Positions 1 to 7,446 of a stretch of 62,549 nucleotides of DNA are shown here, in pieces. Numbering within the stretch: the first letter of the stretch is position 1; each line of letters begins with the position of its first letter. The stretch is taken from positions 1 to 62,549 of the forward strand of contig NZ_JAFKJN010000038.1 in NCBI RefSeq assembly GCF_017305915.1, written 5' to 3'. The notes under the pieces were generated by a model. That model worked only from the letters and a program-made list of their open reading frames with translations. It was not told the origin of the DNA and did no database searches. This stretch comes from Reyranella sp. (GTDB lineage: Bacteria > Pseudomonadota > Alphaproteobacteria > Reyranellales > Reyranellaceae). The translations under genes and the position numbers were made by a program.

Positions 1-148
1 CGCTGCCTGGGTGATCGCCCGCCTCGGCGGATGGACCGGCTACTATGGCAAACCAGGACCAAAGGTCATGCGCATCGGCCTCGCCGACTTCCGCGCCATC
101 AGATACGGCCATTCCCTCCCACACAACGATGTGTGAATCCGAGAGCCA
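1..148 (+). mobile_element. 3' end of an IS4-type insertion sequence (partial)
   Basis: This is the end of an insertion sequence cut by the window edge. It carries the last 44 codons of a transposase (2-136) and a short terminal stretch ending in GAGAGCCA at 148. The encoded tail reads LGGWTGYYGKPGPKVMRIGL, which resembles the C-terminal Y...PPGP...RGL block of IS4-family DDE transposases. The same 148 bp recurs in inverted orientation at 62401-62548 without a mismatch by eye. The IS stops directly against TGAATGGGGAGG, which is half of a palindromic repeat found intact at 33898. The family call rests on the short tail only. Confidence 0.75.
2..136 (+). pseudogene. IS4-family transposase, C-terminal fragment (5' end outside window)
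   Basis: An open frame runs from the window edge to a TGA at 134-136, giving 44 residues and ending in HSLPHNDV. No start lies inside the window, so the gene may be intact beyond the edge rather than broken. The catalytic DDE residues would lie upstream and are not visible. The assignment to IS4-type transposases comes from the GG(W)xGY...PGPxxMRxGL...G pattern near the C-terminus. It is identical to the fragment at the other edge of the window. Confidence 0.65.
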
Positions 149-170
149 TTGAATGGGGAGGGAGTCCGGC

Positions 171-908
171 TCAGCGCTGACGCGTCGCCATCGGCGTGCG
201 GTAGTCGGTCGCCTGCGCCATCGGCAGCGGTGGCCGGCCCTGCTGGGCCGGGCCTTCGCACCAGTTGAGGGAGTTCATCGGCAGGCGCTGCGCGCGCGCC
301 ACCAGCGCCACCGCGTCCTGGTCGATGCAGCGGCCCATCGCGGCGTTGTAGACCGGCGCCATCAGGCCGTAGCCGTCGTGGCCGGCGCCGAGCACGTGGC
401 CGAACTCGTGCATGATCACGCCGGTAAGGTCGCGATTGCCGATGCGGTCGCTGATCACATAGACGAAGCCGCCGCGGTTGCCGGTCGTGACGGCGAGCGC
501 GTGCGCACCCTCGCCCTGCTGCGCCACCGAATGGCGGCTGTCGACCCGCGCGATCACCCAGCCGCCCGAGCGGCGGATCTGCGCCAGCATCGTCGGCTGC
601 GGATCGCCCGGCAGCAGGCGGGCGCGGAACTGCACGAAGCCGTTCAGCACGTAGTTCCACTGGCGCATCGCCGAGAGCATGCGCTCGCGCTCGTAGTCGC
701 TGAAATCGCGGTCGACATAGAGCTCGACGACGCGGCCGGTCGAGGCCGGCGAGGGATGGCTGGTGTAGCGCCAGCCGTCCATGCTGCGTTCGGTGGCGTG
801 GGCCGGAATGGCGGAGAGGAGGATCGCGGCGACCAGGAGAGTAACACCAGTCGCCAGAAGCATCGCGATCAGGCGCGGAAGCGGAAGACGCAAAGACCTT
901 CTCCTCAT
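171..908 (-). CDS. Matrixin-like zinc metalloprotease, membrane-anchored or secreted
   Basis: This is a putative zinc endopeptidase of about 245 residues. The zinc site is the extended motif HEFGHVLGAGHD, which fits the metzincin HExxHxxGxxH pattern, and LMAP shortly downstream could be the Met-turn. The N-terminus is basic (MRRRSLRLP) followed by a long hydrophobic stretch ending in AHA, so it is a signal peptide or membrane anchor. Translation may begin at the ATG at 908 or at a GTG at 935; neither has a convincing Shine-Dalgarno. It lies a few bases after btuD in the same direction, so it could be the last gene of the B12-uptake operon. The substrate is unknown. Confidence 0.75.
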   Translation of the reverse strand: MRRRSLRLPLPRLIAMLLATGVTLLVAAILLSAIPAHATERSMDGWRYTSHPSPASTGRVVELYVDRDFSDYERERMLSAMRQWNYVLNGFVQFRARLLPGDPQPTMLAQIRRSGGWVIARVDSRHSVAQQGEGAHALAVTTGNRGGFVYVISDRIGNRDLTGVIMHEFGHVLGAGHDGYGLMAPVYNAAMGRCIDQDAVALVARAQRLPMNSLNWCEGPAQQGRPPLPMAQATDYRTPMATRQR

Positions 909-950
909 GCGCGTCTTACGCAGGGACTGGCCCACCCATCCCTTGCAGGA

Positions 951-1694
951 TCAGCGGCACGCTCTCAGGTGCCACTCCTCCCCGGCCCGCAGACGCTCGA
1001 ACCGCACGCCAAATGCATCGTCCAGCCGCGGATCGGAGACCAGCTCGGCGGCCGGCCCGTCAGCGATCAGCTCGCCGCGCGCCAGCACCACCACCCGGTC
1101 GAAGAAGCTGAAGGCAAGGTCGAGATCGTGCACGACCACCACCGACAGCCTGTCCTCCCCGCGCTCCGCCAAAGCCTTCAGAAGATCCAGGCGATGACGG
1201 ATATCGAGACTCGCCGCAGGTTCGTCGGCCAGCAGCACCGGCGGATCGACCACCAGCACCATGGCCAGCAGAACCCTCGCACGCTCGCCGCCTGACAGGG
1301 TCGACCAGCGCCGTCGTTCGAGGCCGCCCAACTCGAAGGCAGCCACCGTGTTTTCCAGAGCGTCCACCGGCAGGCTTCGCGCGCGGCCAGCGCCGATCTC
1401 CAGAAGCTCAACCACACTCAAGTCCCAGTGCGGCTCGAAATGCTGTGGCAGGAAACCGATCTCCTGCGCCCGCTCCGCCGCCGGAAGTTCGGCCAAGTTG
1501 CGCCTGCCCAGTCGCACTTGACCATCCGTCGGCGCCTCCGTGCCTGCGAGCGCCTTCAGTAGGGTCGACTTACCGGCGCCATTGGGCCCAATTATGGCAA
1601 CCGATTCGGTTGCATGGAATGTGAGTGACACATCGCGCAACAGCGTCGACTTGCCGCGGGCGACGCGCAGATTCTCGGCGGTCAGTACGGTCAT
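951..1694 (-). CDS. btuD: ABC transporter ATP-binding protein, probable cobalamin importer
   Basis: This 247-residue ATPase of the FecE/BtuD type would power import of a corrinoid through the permease encoded just before it. It has Walker A GPNGAGKST at residues 36-44, a Q-loop near FLPQH, signature LSGGERA, Walker B VLLADEP and an H-loop histidine in VVHDLD. The ATG at 1694 overlaps the permease stop by 4 bp, giving strong coupling. The substrate is inferred from the upstream cobalamin riboswitch and TonB receptor. A siderophore importer would look much the same at sequence level. Confidence 0.88.
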   Translation of the reverse strand: MTVLTAENLRVARGKSTLLRDVSLTFHATESVAIIGPNGAGKSTLLKALAGTEAPTDGQVRLGRRNLAELPAAERAQEIGFLPQHFEPHWDLSVVELLEIGAGRARSLPVDALENTVAAFELGGLERRRWSTLSGGERARVLLAMVLVVDPPVLLADEPAASLDIRHRLDLLKALAERGEDRLSVVVVHDLDLAFSFFDRVVVLARGELIADGPAAELVSDPRLDDAFGVRFERLRAGEEWHLRACR

Positions 1695-2671
1695 GACCGA
1701 AGCCGCCGCGCCAGCAGGAGAATGAAGAAGGGCCCGCCCGCGACCGCGGTCACCAGCCCGAGCGGGATTTCCGCCGGCGGCAGCGCCGAGCGGGCGATCG
1801 CGTCGGCGAGCACGACGACGATCGCACCGACCAGCGCCGAGGCCGGCAGCAACGGCCGATGCAACGGTCCGACCAGCCAGCGCGCGACATGCGGCGAGGC
1901 GAGGCCGACGAACGCGACCAGCCCGCCATAGGCGACCGCCGCCGCCACGATCACCGAACCGGCGAGCACGGCCAGCATCACGAAGCGGCGCACCTCGAGG
2001 CCGAAGGCGTGCGCCATGGCCTCGCCGAGGCCCAGCAGGTCGAGGCGGCGCGCCAGCGTCTGCGCCAAGCCGACGCACGCCGCGACGATCAGCACCAGCC
2101 AGCCGATGCCGGACCAGGTCGGCGTCTGCACGCCGCCCAGCACCCAGCTCAACACGACCTGCAGGCTCACCGTCTCGTCCGACAGCGCCAGCATCATGAA
2201 TGAGCGCAACGCGCCCAGGATCGCCGCGACCGCGACGCCGGCCAGCAGCAGGCCCGCCGCATCGACGGCGCCGGCGACGCGGCTGATGCCGATCACCAGC
2301 AGCGTCGCCCCCCAGGCGCCGGCGAAGGCGAGCAGCGGCAAGAGCCAGCTCTGCGGCAGGGCAAGCGGCACCAGCAGCGCGACGGTCGCGCCCAGCGCTG
2401 CGCCGCCGGCCGAGCCCAGCAGATATGGCTCGGCCAAGGGATTGCGGAACACGCCCTGATAGATCGTGCCGCCCAGCCCCAGCAGCGCGCCGACGAACGC
2501 CGCCGCGATCACGCGCGGCAGGCGCCATTCGAACAGCAGGCGGCTGCGCAAGGCTTCGTCGCCGGCAATCGCGCGCCACAGATCGACGGGCGAAGCCCAC
2601 GCGTGACCGGCGCAGGCCGCCACGACGAGACTGAGCAGCAGCAGTCCGGCGAGGCCGATCCAGACCTTCAT
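1691..2671 (-). CDS. btuC: FecCD-family permease, probable cobalamin importer
   Basis: This integral membrane permease of 326 residues has about nine to ten hydrophobic helices and is typical in length for BtuC/FecD. Family landmarks visible are RLPRVIAAAFVGALLGLGG near the N-terminus, NPLAEPYLLGSAGGA, and GLVAFVGLASPH before the C-terminal helices. The ATG at 2671 overlaps the btuF stop by 4 bp, and its own stop overlaps btuD by 4 bp. With BtuF and BtuD it forms the inner-membrane part of the uptake system under the riboswitch near 6.7 kb. A longer frame upstream is just the shadow of btuF. Confidence 0.9.
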   Translation of the reverse strand: MKVWIGLAGLLLLSLVVAACAGHAWASPVDLWRAIAGDEALRSRLLFEWRLPRVIAAAFVGALLGLGGTIYQGVFRNPLAEPYLLGSAGGAALGATVALLVPLALPQSWLLPLLAFAGAWGATLLVIGISRVAGAVDAAGLLLAGVAVAAILGALRSFMMLALSDETVSLQVVLSWVLGGVQTPTWSGIGWLVLIVAACVGLAQTLARRLDLLGLGEAMAHAFGLEVRRFVMLAVLAGSVIVAAAVAYGGLVAFVGLASPHVARWLVGPLHRPLLPASALVGAIVVVLADAIARSALPPAEIPLGLVTAVAGGPFFILLLARRLRS

Positions 2672-3552
2672 GGCTTCATCGCTTCCGGATGGAAGATCGC
2701 GGCGAGATGCTCGATGCCGTCCACGGTGCGCGGACCGGGGATCAGCAGCTCGGCCCGGTCCACCGCGCGGGCGCGGCCGGTCTTCACCGCGCGCATCTCC
2801 GCCCAGCCCGGCCGCGCGATCAGCTCCTCGAGGTCGCGCTCGCTGCCCGCCCATAGCAGCACGTCGGGATCGGCATTGAGGATCGCCTCGGGCGAGACCT
2901 GGGCGAGCGTCTGCGTGTCGGGCAAGGCGAAGCGCGCGCCGGCCAGCACCATGGCGTCGCCGGTATAGCTGCCCTCGCGTGCCACCAGCATCAGGCCGTT
3001 GCCCAACCGGCCGGTGATCATGATGGCGCCGGGCGGCTGGCGATCCGCGACCTTGCGCTTCACCGCGTCGAGCCGCGCCTGGAAGCGCGCGGCCACCGCG
3101 ACGCCGCGCTCGGGCACGCCGGCGACCCGGCCCATCAGGCGGATGTTGTCCAGGATCTCGGGCACGCTTCGCTGCAGCAGGACGATGATCGGCACGCCGA
3201 TCCGCTCCATCGGATCGATCAGCTGGTTGGCGGCCTGGCGTGATGGCGTGACGACGACGAGGTCGGGCTTGAGCGCGACCACGGCATCGACCGAGAAGCC
3301 GAGCCGCCCGCCGACCAAAGGCCGGTCGAGCACCGCGCGCGGGTAGCGGGTATAGGCCTCGATGCCGACGATGCGGTCGGCCAATCCCAGCGAGGCCACG
3401 ATCTCCACGTTGGACGCGAAGATCGGGATGATGCGCTGCGGCGGTGCCGTCAGAGTGAGGACGCGACCGAAGGAGTCATGCACGGTGATGGGCTCGGCCG
3501 CCTGCACCGGGGCAGCAAGCCCCAGCGCCATGGCAACGAGCCAATCTCTCAA
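2668..3552 (-). CDS. btuF: Periplasmic cobalamin-binding protein (BtuF/FepB type)
   Basis: This 294-residue periplasmic binding protein has a TroA-type fold. After a signal peptide ending in APVQA come DSFGRVLTL, PQRIIPIFASNVEIV and LKPDLVVV, the usual start of helical-backbone binding proteins for B12 and siderophores. I place the start at a TTG at 3552 because it forms a TTGA overlap with the TonB-receptor stop, has an AGGTGAGG-like sequence upstream and gives a complete signal peptide. An ATG at 3531 would truncate the signal. It would hand the corrinoid from the outer-membrane receptor to BtuCD. Confidence 0.85.
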   Translation of the reverse strand: MRDWLVAMALGLAAPVQAAEPITVHDSFGRVLTLTAPPQRIIPIFASNVEIVASLGLADRIVGIEAYTRYPRAVLDRPLVGGRLGFSVDAVVALKPDLVVVTPSRQAANQLIDPMERIGVPIIVLLQRSVPEILDNIRLMGRVAGVPERGVAVAARFQARLDAVKRKVADRQPPGAIMITGRLGNGLMLVAREGSYTGDAMVLAGARFALPDTQTLAQVSPEAILNADPDVLLWAGSERDLEELIARPGWAEMRAVKTGRARAVDRAELLIPGPRTVDGIEHLAAIFHPEAMKP

Positions 3553-5747
3553 AACCTCACCTGCGCACCGACGACCACCTCGCGGCCCGGGATCGAGTTG
3601 CCGCAAGCCCCGTTCTGAAGGGAGTAATTGTTGCCGCACGGCGAGGAATCGAGGCCGATGAAGATCGGATGGGCGTTGACGTCGAAGACGTTGTTCATCG
3701 CGGCGAACAGCTTGAAGCCCTTCTTGACCTCGATCTCGCCGCGCATGTTCCAGACCCAGAACGGCTCCTTGCGATACACCGTCGAGGAGCGGATCTGGCC
3801 CGGATAGAGCAACGGGTTCAGCGCCTCCTCGGTGTTGTACCACATCGGTCCGCGCAGGATGCCGAGCACCTGGAAGCTCCACGGCATCTCGACGCCGACC
3901 TGGCCGAAGCGGGTGCCGATCGCGGCCTCGTACTGGTTGATGCGGGTGGCAGTGTCGGTACCGAAGGCGGCCGGCGCGCCGTAGTCGATCATCTTGAAAT
4001 TGTAGTAGCCGTTGCCGAACACGTTCCAGTTCCAGGTCTCCGGCACCTTCAGCCCGAGCGTGCGGATGACGCTGGTGTCGGTCTGGAACTCGAGTCCCTG
4101 CACGACGATGTCGCCGGGATTGTTCTGCTGCTGCGCAATGATCGTCGTGCCGGTCTGCGAGATCGTCACCGGCGTGATGCGGTTGGTGATGATGTTCTGG
4201 AAGATGGCCATGTCGAAGCGGCCGCCGTCCCAGTTCGCCGTCGCGCCGGCCTCCAGTTGGTTCGCCGTCTCGGGCTTCAGGTTGGGGTTGCCGAAGGTCG
4301 TGGTGGTGCCGATCGGCGCCACCGTGAAGCTGGCGCCGAGCTCCGTCCCGGTCGGCGCGCGGAAGCCGCTCGAGGCGCCGACGCGGAGGTTGAGCCAGTC
4401 GGCGGCATGCAGCGTCGCGCCCACCGAATAGGTGGTCGCCTGGTAGTTGTTGCTGCTCGACAGCAGGGTCGGCGCGTTCGGCGTCGAGTCGATCGCCGTG
4501 TTGCCGTAGGTCTGTCGCACGCCGCCGCGCACCGTGATCCGGTCGTCCCAGAAGTGCTGCGCATCCTCGACGTAGAACGCGAAGACGTTTTCGGTCTGGT
4601 TGTTGTCGGCCGGCGACAGCTGGTTGGCCGGCAGATTGGTCAGGCGGTAGCGATCGGACCGCACCCAGCTACGCTCCCAGTCGATGCCCAGCAGCAGCTC
4701 GTTGGTCGCCCAGGGCTTGTAGCCCGGTTGGAAGCGCGTGCCGACGATGTCGAGCTGGCGCCGGTTGCGATCGACGTAGGAGCGCGCGCCGAAGGCATTG
4801 GCGGCGCTGAGCGGGACCTGCTGGTTGAGGTCGTCGACGTCCTTCACATAGTAGGCCTGGAAGAACAGGCTGCCGCGCCCATTGGGCGTCTTGCCCGTGT
4901 AGCTGAGATCGACCGACTGGTTGTAGCGGTTGTCGAAGTCGAAGACGTTCGACGCCGAGCCGCGGAAGCCCGCGTCGTAGACGCCGTCGCTGCGCACCGT
5001 GAGATCGAGCCGCTGGTCGTCGTCGATCTGCATGCCGAAGGCGCCGGTGCCGCCGTAGCGGGTCCAGTGGGTGTTCTGCTCGGTGACGTTGCCGCTGCGA
5101 TTGTAATCGCCGCGCGAGCCCGCCTCGACGCCGACGTACCAGTCGAACTTGCCGCTGGTGCCGCCGCTCTGGGCCTTGCCCTGGAACAGCGACCACGAGC
5201 CCGCGCTCGCCTCGAGCAGCGTACCCGGCGCGGTGCGGCCGGTCTTGAGGATGATGTTGATCACACCGCCCATGTTCTGGCTGCCGTAGACCACCGACGA
5301 GGGGCCGCGCACGATCTCGATGCGCTCGACGTCGGCGGGCGATAGCTTGGAGACGTTGGCGGTGCCGGCGCGATGGCCGTTGATCAGCACCAGCACCTGG
5401 CTCCTGAAGTCGCGGCCCTGGCCGTCGGAGGAGGCGCCGCGGATGTTGATCGAGGTCTGGCCGGCGGTCCATTCGCTCATGAAGCCGACGGCGTTCTCGG
5501 CCAAGAGGTCGGTGACCGACTTGGCCGCCGAGCGCGCGATGCGCTCGTGCGGGATGACCTGGATGGTGCCGGCGATCTTGGCGACTTCCTCGGGACGGCC
5601 GGTCGCGGTCACCACCGTCGTCGGCATCTCGTAGGCCGGCGGCGGCGTGGTTTGCGCAGCCGCGGAGCCCGTGAGCAACAGGACGAGCAGAAGCCCTCCT
5701 CCCCGTTCATATGGGGAGGTGACGCGGGAGGAAAGCTCCCGGCTCAT
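3549..5747 (-). CDS. btuB: TonB-dependent outer-membrane receptor, probable vitamin B12 receptor
   Basis: This 732-residue TonB-dependent transporter has an N-terminal signal ending near GSAAAQ. A TonB-box-like segment PTTVVTATG precedes the plug domain (about residues 55-165), which includes the conserved VERIEIVRGPSSVVYGSQ. The beta-barrel ends in a terminal phenylalanine (VGAQVRF). The ATG at 5747 follows GGAGGG and overlaps the methyltransferase stop by 4 bp. Oddly, a copy of a 23-bp genomic palindrome (5698-5720) forms part of the reading frame and supplies the residues SPYERGG before the hydrophobic core of the signal. The substrate is inferred from the riboswitch and btuFCD. Confidence 0.88.
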   Translation of the reverse strand: MSRELSSRVTSPYERGGGLLLVLLLTGSAAAQTTPPPAYEMPTTVVTATGRPEEVAKIAGTIQVIPHERIARSAAKSVTDLLAENAVGFMSEWTAGQTSINIRGASSDGQGRDFRSQVLVLINGHRAGTANVSKLSPADVERIEIVRGPSSVVYGSQNMGGVINIILKTGRTAPGTLLEASAGSWSLFQGKAQSGGTSGKFDWYVGVEAGSRGDYNRSGNVTEQNTHWTRYGGTGAFGMQIDDDQRLDLTVRSDGVYDAGFRGSASNVFDFDNRYNQSVDLSYTGKTPNGRGSLFFQAYYVKDVDDLNQQVPLSAANAFGARSYVDRNRRQLDIVGTRFQPGYKPWATNELLLGIDWERSWVRSDRYRLTNLPANQLSPADNNQTENVFAFYVEDAQHFWDDRITVRGGVRQTYGNTAIDSTPNAPTLLSSSNNYQATTYSVGATLHAADWLNLRVGASSGFRAPTGTELGASFTVAPIGTTTTFGNPNLKPETANQLEAGATANWDGGRFDMAIFQNIITNRITPVTISQTGTTIIAQQQNNPGDIVVQGLEFQTDTSVIRTLGLKVPETWNWNVFGNGYYNFKMIDYGAPAAFGTDTATRINQYEAAIGTRFGQVGVEMPWSFQVLGILRGPMWYNTEEALNPLLYPGQIRSSTVYRKEPFWVWNMRGEIEVKKGFKLFAAMNNVFDVNAHPIFIGLDSSPCGNNYSLQNGACGNSIPGREVVVGAQVRF
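5698..5720. repeat. REP-like palindrome inside the TonB receptor signal region
   Basis: The sequence CTCCCC-GTTCATAT-GGGGAG lies here within the coding region of the TonB receptor. The same palindrome occurs between genes at 33898, and a half copy abuts each IS end. Because it is in frame without a stop, the receptor tolerates it as an insertion in the N-region of the signal peptide. Confidence 0.7.
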
Positions 5748-6493
5748 GCGACCCTCCAGACCAGCACGGCTGATTTGCGCGGGATGTCGAGCCGCAGGCC
5801 GGCCGCATCGGGCTTGCCCTGCGCTTGGAGATGCGCGCGCAATCGCGGTCGTCGTCCGTCGTTCGATGGCCAGCCGAGGCGATCGGCCAGATAAAAGGCA
5901 AGCCGCGGCAGGTTCCGGACCACGCCGGAGAAGGTCCAGTCGGCGAAGGCGATCTCGTGCGGCCGCGAGACACCGAGGCTCTCCAGCACCAGGTCGATGC
6001 CGGGCGTCTCGTCCTCGCGATGCCAGTCGCTCGGCAGGCAGCCGGCGAAGACGAGGCCGCGCGGGCCGGCCTGCGCCGGCACCACCCACACCACCGTGCG
6101 CCGCGCCCAATCGCGGCAGCGCGTCAGGAAGGCCTCGGTATGGTCGAAGAAGGCCGGCATGGTCGCGGCCAGCACGGTGTCGTGCGACTGGCGGGCGATC
6201 CACGCCTCCTCCCAGCCGCCGACCACGAGGTGCGGCGGCGCATGCAGGCGCTGCAGCCGCGCGCGCATGGTCGGCGACGGCTCGATCGCGGTCCATGGGA
6301 AGGTGCGATCCTGCAGCGACGCGCCGAACTGGCCGCCGCCCGCGCCGACATCGAGCAGCTTGCCGATGTCGGGCACCAGGCGGCGGACCTGCGGCGCCAC
6401 GCGGGCTACGTAGTCGGAGGTATCGATCGCTGCGGCATAGAGCTCAAGCGGATCGATGTCGGGTTCTGGAACCGGAAAGGCAGAGAGGGACAC
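5744..6493 (-). CDS. Class I SAM-dependent methyltransferase
   Basis: This is a 249-residue methyltransferase with the SAM-binding motif I LLDVGAGGGQFG at about residues 46-57, followed by an acidic residue after the second strand (AIEPSP). The start is a GTG at 6493 with no clear Shine-Dalgarno. It is the first gene after the cobalamin riboswitch and overlaps the TonB receptor by 4 bp, so it is expected to be repressed by B12 together with uptake. It does not look like any of the cob pathway methyltransferases, which are of the tetrapyrrole methylase fold. The substrate is unknown; modifying an imported corrinoid or a nucleotide-loop precursor would be speculation. Confidence 0.8.
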   Translation of the reverse strand: MSLSAFPVPEPDIDPLELYAAAIDTSDYVARVAPQVRRLVPDIGKLLDVGAGGGQFGASLQDRTFPWTAIEPSPTMRARLQRLHAPPHLVVGGWEEAWIARQSHDTVLAATMPAFFDHTEAFLTRCRDWARRTVVWVVPAQAGPRGLVFAGCLPSDWHREDETPGIDLVLESLGVSRPHEIAFADWTFSGVVRNLPRLAFYLADRLGWPSNDGRRPRLRAHLQAQGKPDAAGLRLDIPRKSAVLVWRVA

Positions 6494-6613
6494 AGGCGGA
6501 CTCGCGGCACGTCATCCGTCACCGCAAACCTGGCCGTCCGCCTCCTCGCGAAGGCGAAAGCGACCATCCCACCAGGACACCCCGCCCGATGCGTTCGCGT
6601 GTGACCGCGGTTA
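6494..6613 (-). other. Leader between the riboswitch and the first uptake gene
   Basis: This 120-bp stretch separates the riboswitch from the GTG start of the methyltransferase. I see no convincing open reading frame, terminator or strong Shine-Dalgarno in it. It presumably holds the expression platform, which could sequester the initiation region. Confidence 0.4.
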
Positions 6614-6770
6614 GTGGCAGGTCTCCTGGCTCGCGGGTCCTTGCCTTCGACCACCTTCCCAGAAGGCCGGAGCCTTCCAGTGGTGCAACGGTCGAAGCAC
6701 TCGCCGCTTACAGTTGCGGGGGCAGCCGCGGCTTGCACCGCGTTCCCTTTTGATCCCTTGCGGGAACCAC
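6614..6770 (-). promoter_or_regulatory. Cobalamin riboswitch controlling the B12-uptake operon
   Basis: Read on the minus strand this shows the conserved cobalamin aptamer parts in order. They are a stem with GGGAACGCGGTGCAAGCCGC, the B12 box GCCCCCGCAACTGTAAGCGG, the P-stem region GGGAAGGTGG, and the 3' closing strand GAGCCAGGAGACCTGCC. It sits between bluB and the methyltransferase-TonB-btuFCD operon and faces the latter. B12 binding would repress uptake genes. The ends given are approximate; the 10-mer TTAGTGGCAG occurs on the plus strand at 6611 and again at 6780, flanking the element. Confidence 0.95.
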
Positions 6771-6804
6771 TGAGGAGAATTAGTGGCAGCGGCTTCGGAG
6801 AGCG

Positions 6805-7446
6805 TCAACGGGTAAAGACGAGATCGCCGGTGTAGTGGCGCTGCTCCCAGTGATGGCGCTCGAGCTCGGGGTCGAGATGCTCCTCGGCCGGCCAGCCGAG
6901 ATCGAGATAGGCGACCAGCCGCCAGCCCTCCGGTACGTCCAGCACCCGCGTCACTTCCGAGGGGTCGAGGATCGAGACCCAGCCCATGCCGAGCCCCTCG
7001 GCGCGCGCCGCGAGCCACAGGGTTTGCACCGCCGCCACCACCGAGTAGCGCAGGGTCTCGGGCATGGTCTGGCGGCCGAGCCCTCTGCCGGTCGCCGTCG
7101 ATTCGTCGGAGAAGACGGCGAGATGGACCGGCGCCTCCTTCAGCCCGGCGAGCTTCAGCGTCGTGTAGTTGGCCTTCTGCTCGCCCTCGTATCCGCCAAG
7201 CGCGCGCTCGTTGGCCTTGGCGAAGCTCTCCCACACCGCACGCCGGCGCTCGGGCGACTGCACCTTCACGAAGCGCCAGGGCTGGCTGAGGCCGACCGAC
7301 GGCGCGTGGGTGGCGAGCTCGATCAGGTCGTCGAGCAGCGTCTCCGGCACCGGATCGGTGCGGAAGCGGCGCACGTCGCGCCGCCACAGCACGAGATCGC
7401 GGAAGGTCCGGCGGAAGGTGGCATCGAAGGGCAGATGGTTCGTCAT
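6805..7446 (-). CDS. bluB: 5,6-dimethylbenzimidazole synthase
   Basis: BluB cannibalises reduced FMN with oxygen to make 5,6-dimethylbenzimidazole, the lower ligand of B12. The 213-residue protein has a nitroreductase-like fold with the BluB hallmarks RRDVRRFR near residues 22-29, APSVGLSQPWRF and GLGMGWVSI. The ATG at 7446 overlaps the cobB stop by 4 bp, making it the last gene of the biosynthetic run before the uptake riboswitch. An F420-0 reductase role was considered because of the fold, but the motifs and context favour BluB. Confidence 0.92.
   Translation of the reverse strand: MTNHLPFDATFRRTFRDLVLWRRDVRRFRTDPVPETLLDDLIELATHAPSVGLSQPWRFVKVQSPERRRAVWESFAKANERALGGYEGEQKANYTTLKLAGLKEAPVHLAVFSDESTATGRGLGRQTMPETLRYSVVAAVQTLWLAARAEGLGMGWVSILDPSEVTRVLDVPEGWRLVAYLDLGWPAEEHLDPELERHHWEQRHYTGDLVFTR

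Noticed and set aside
3669..5345. A 558-codon plus-strand open frame opposite the TonB receptor
   Set aside because: It has no recognisable domain, is rich in Arg, Val and Ala as antisense shadows are, and lies fully within a well-supported receptor gene.
6805..7446. BluB as the missing dehydro-F420-0 reductase
   Set aside because: It has the nitroreductase-like fold but the BluB-specific motifs and overlaps with cobB; the B12 role is far better supported.
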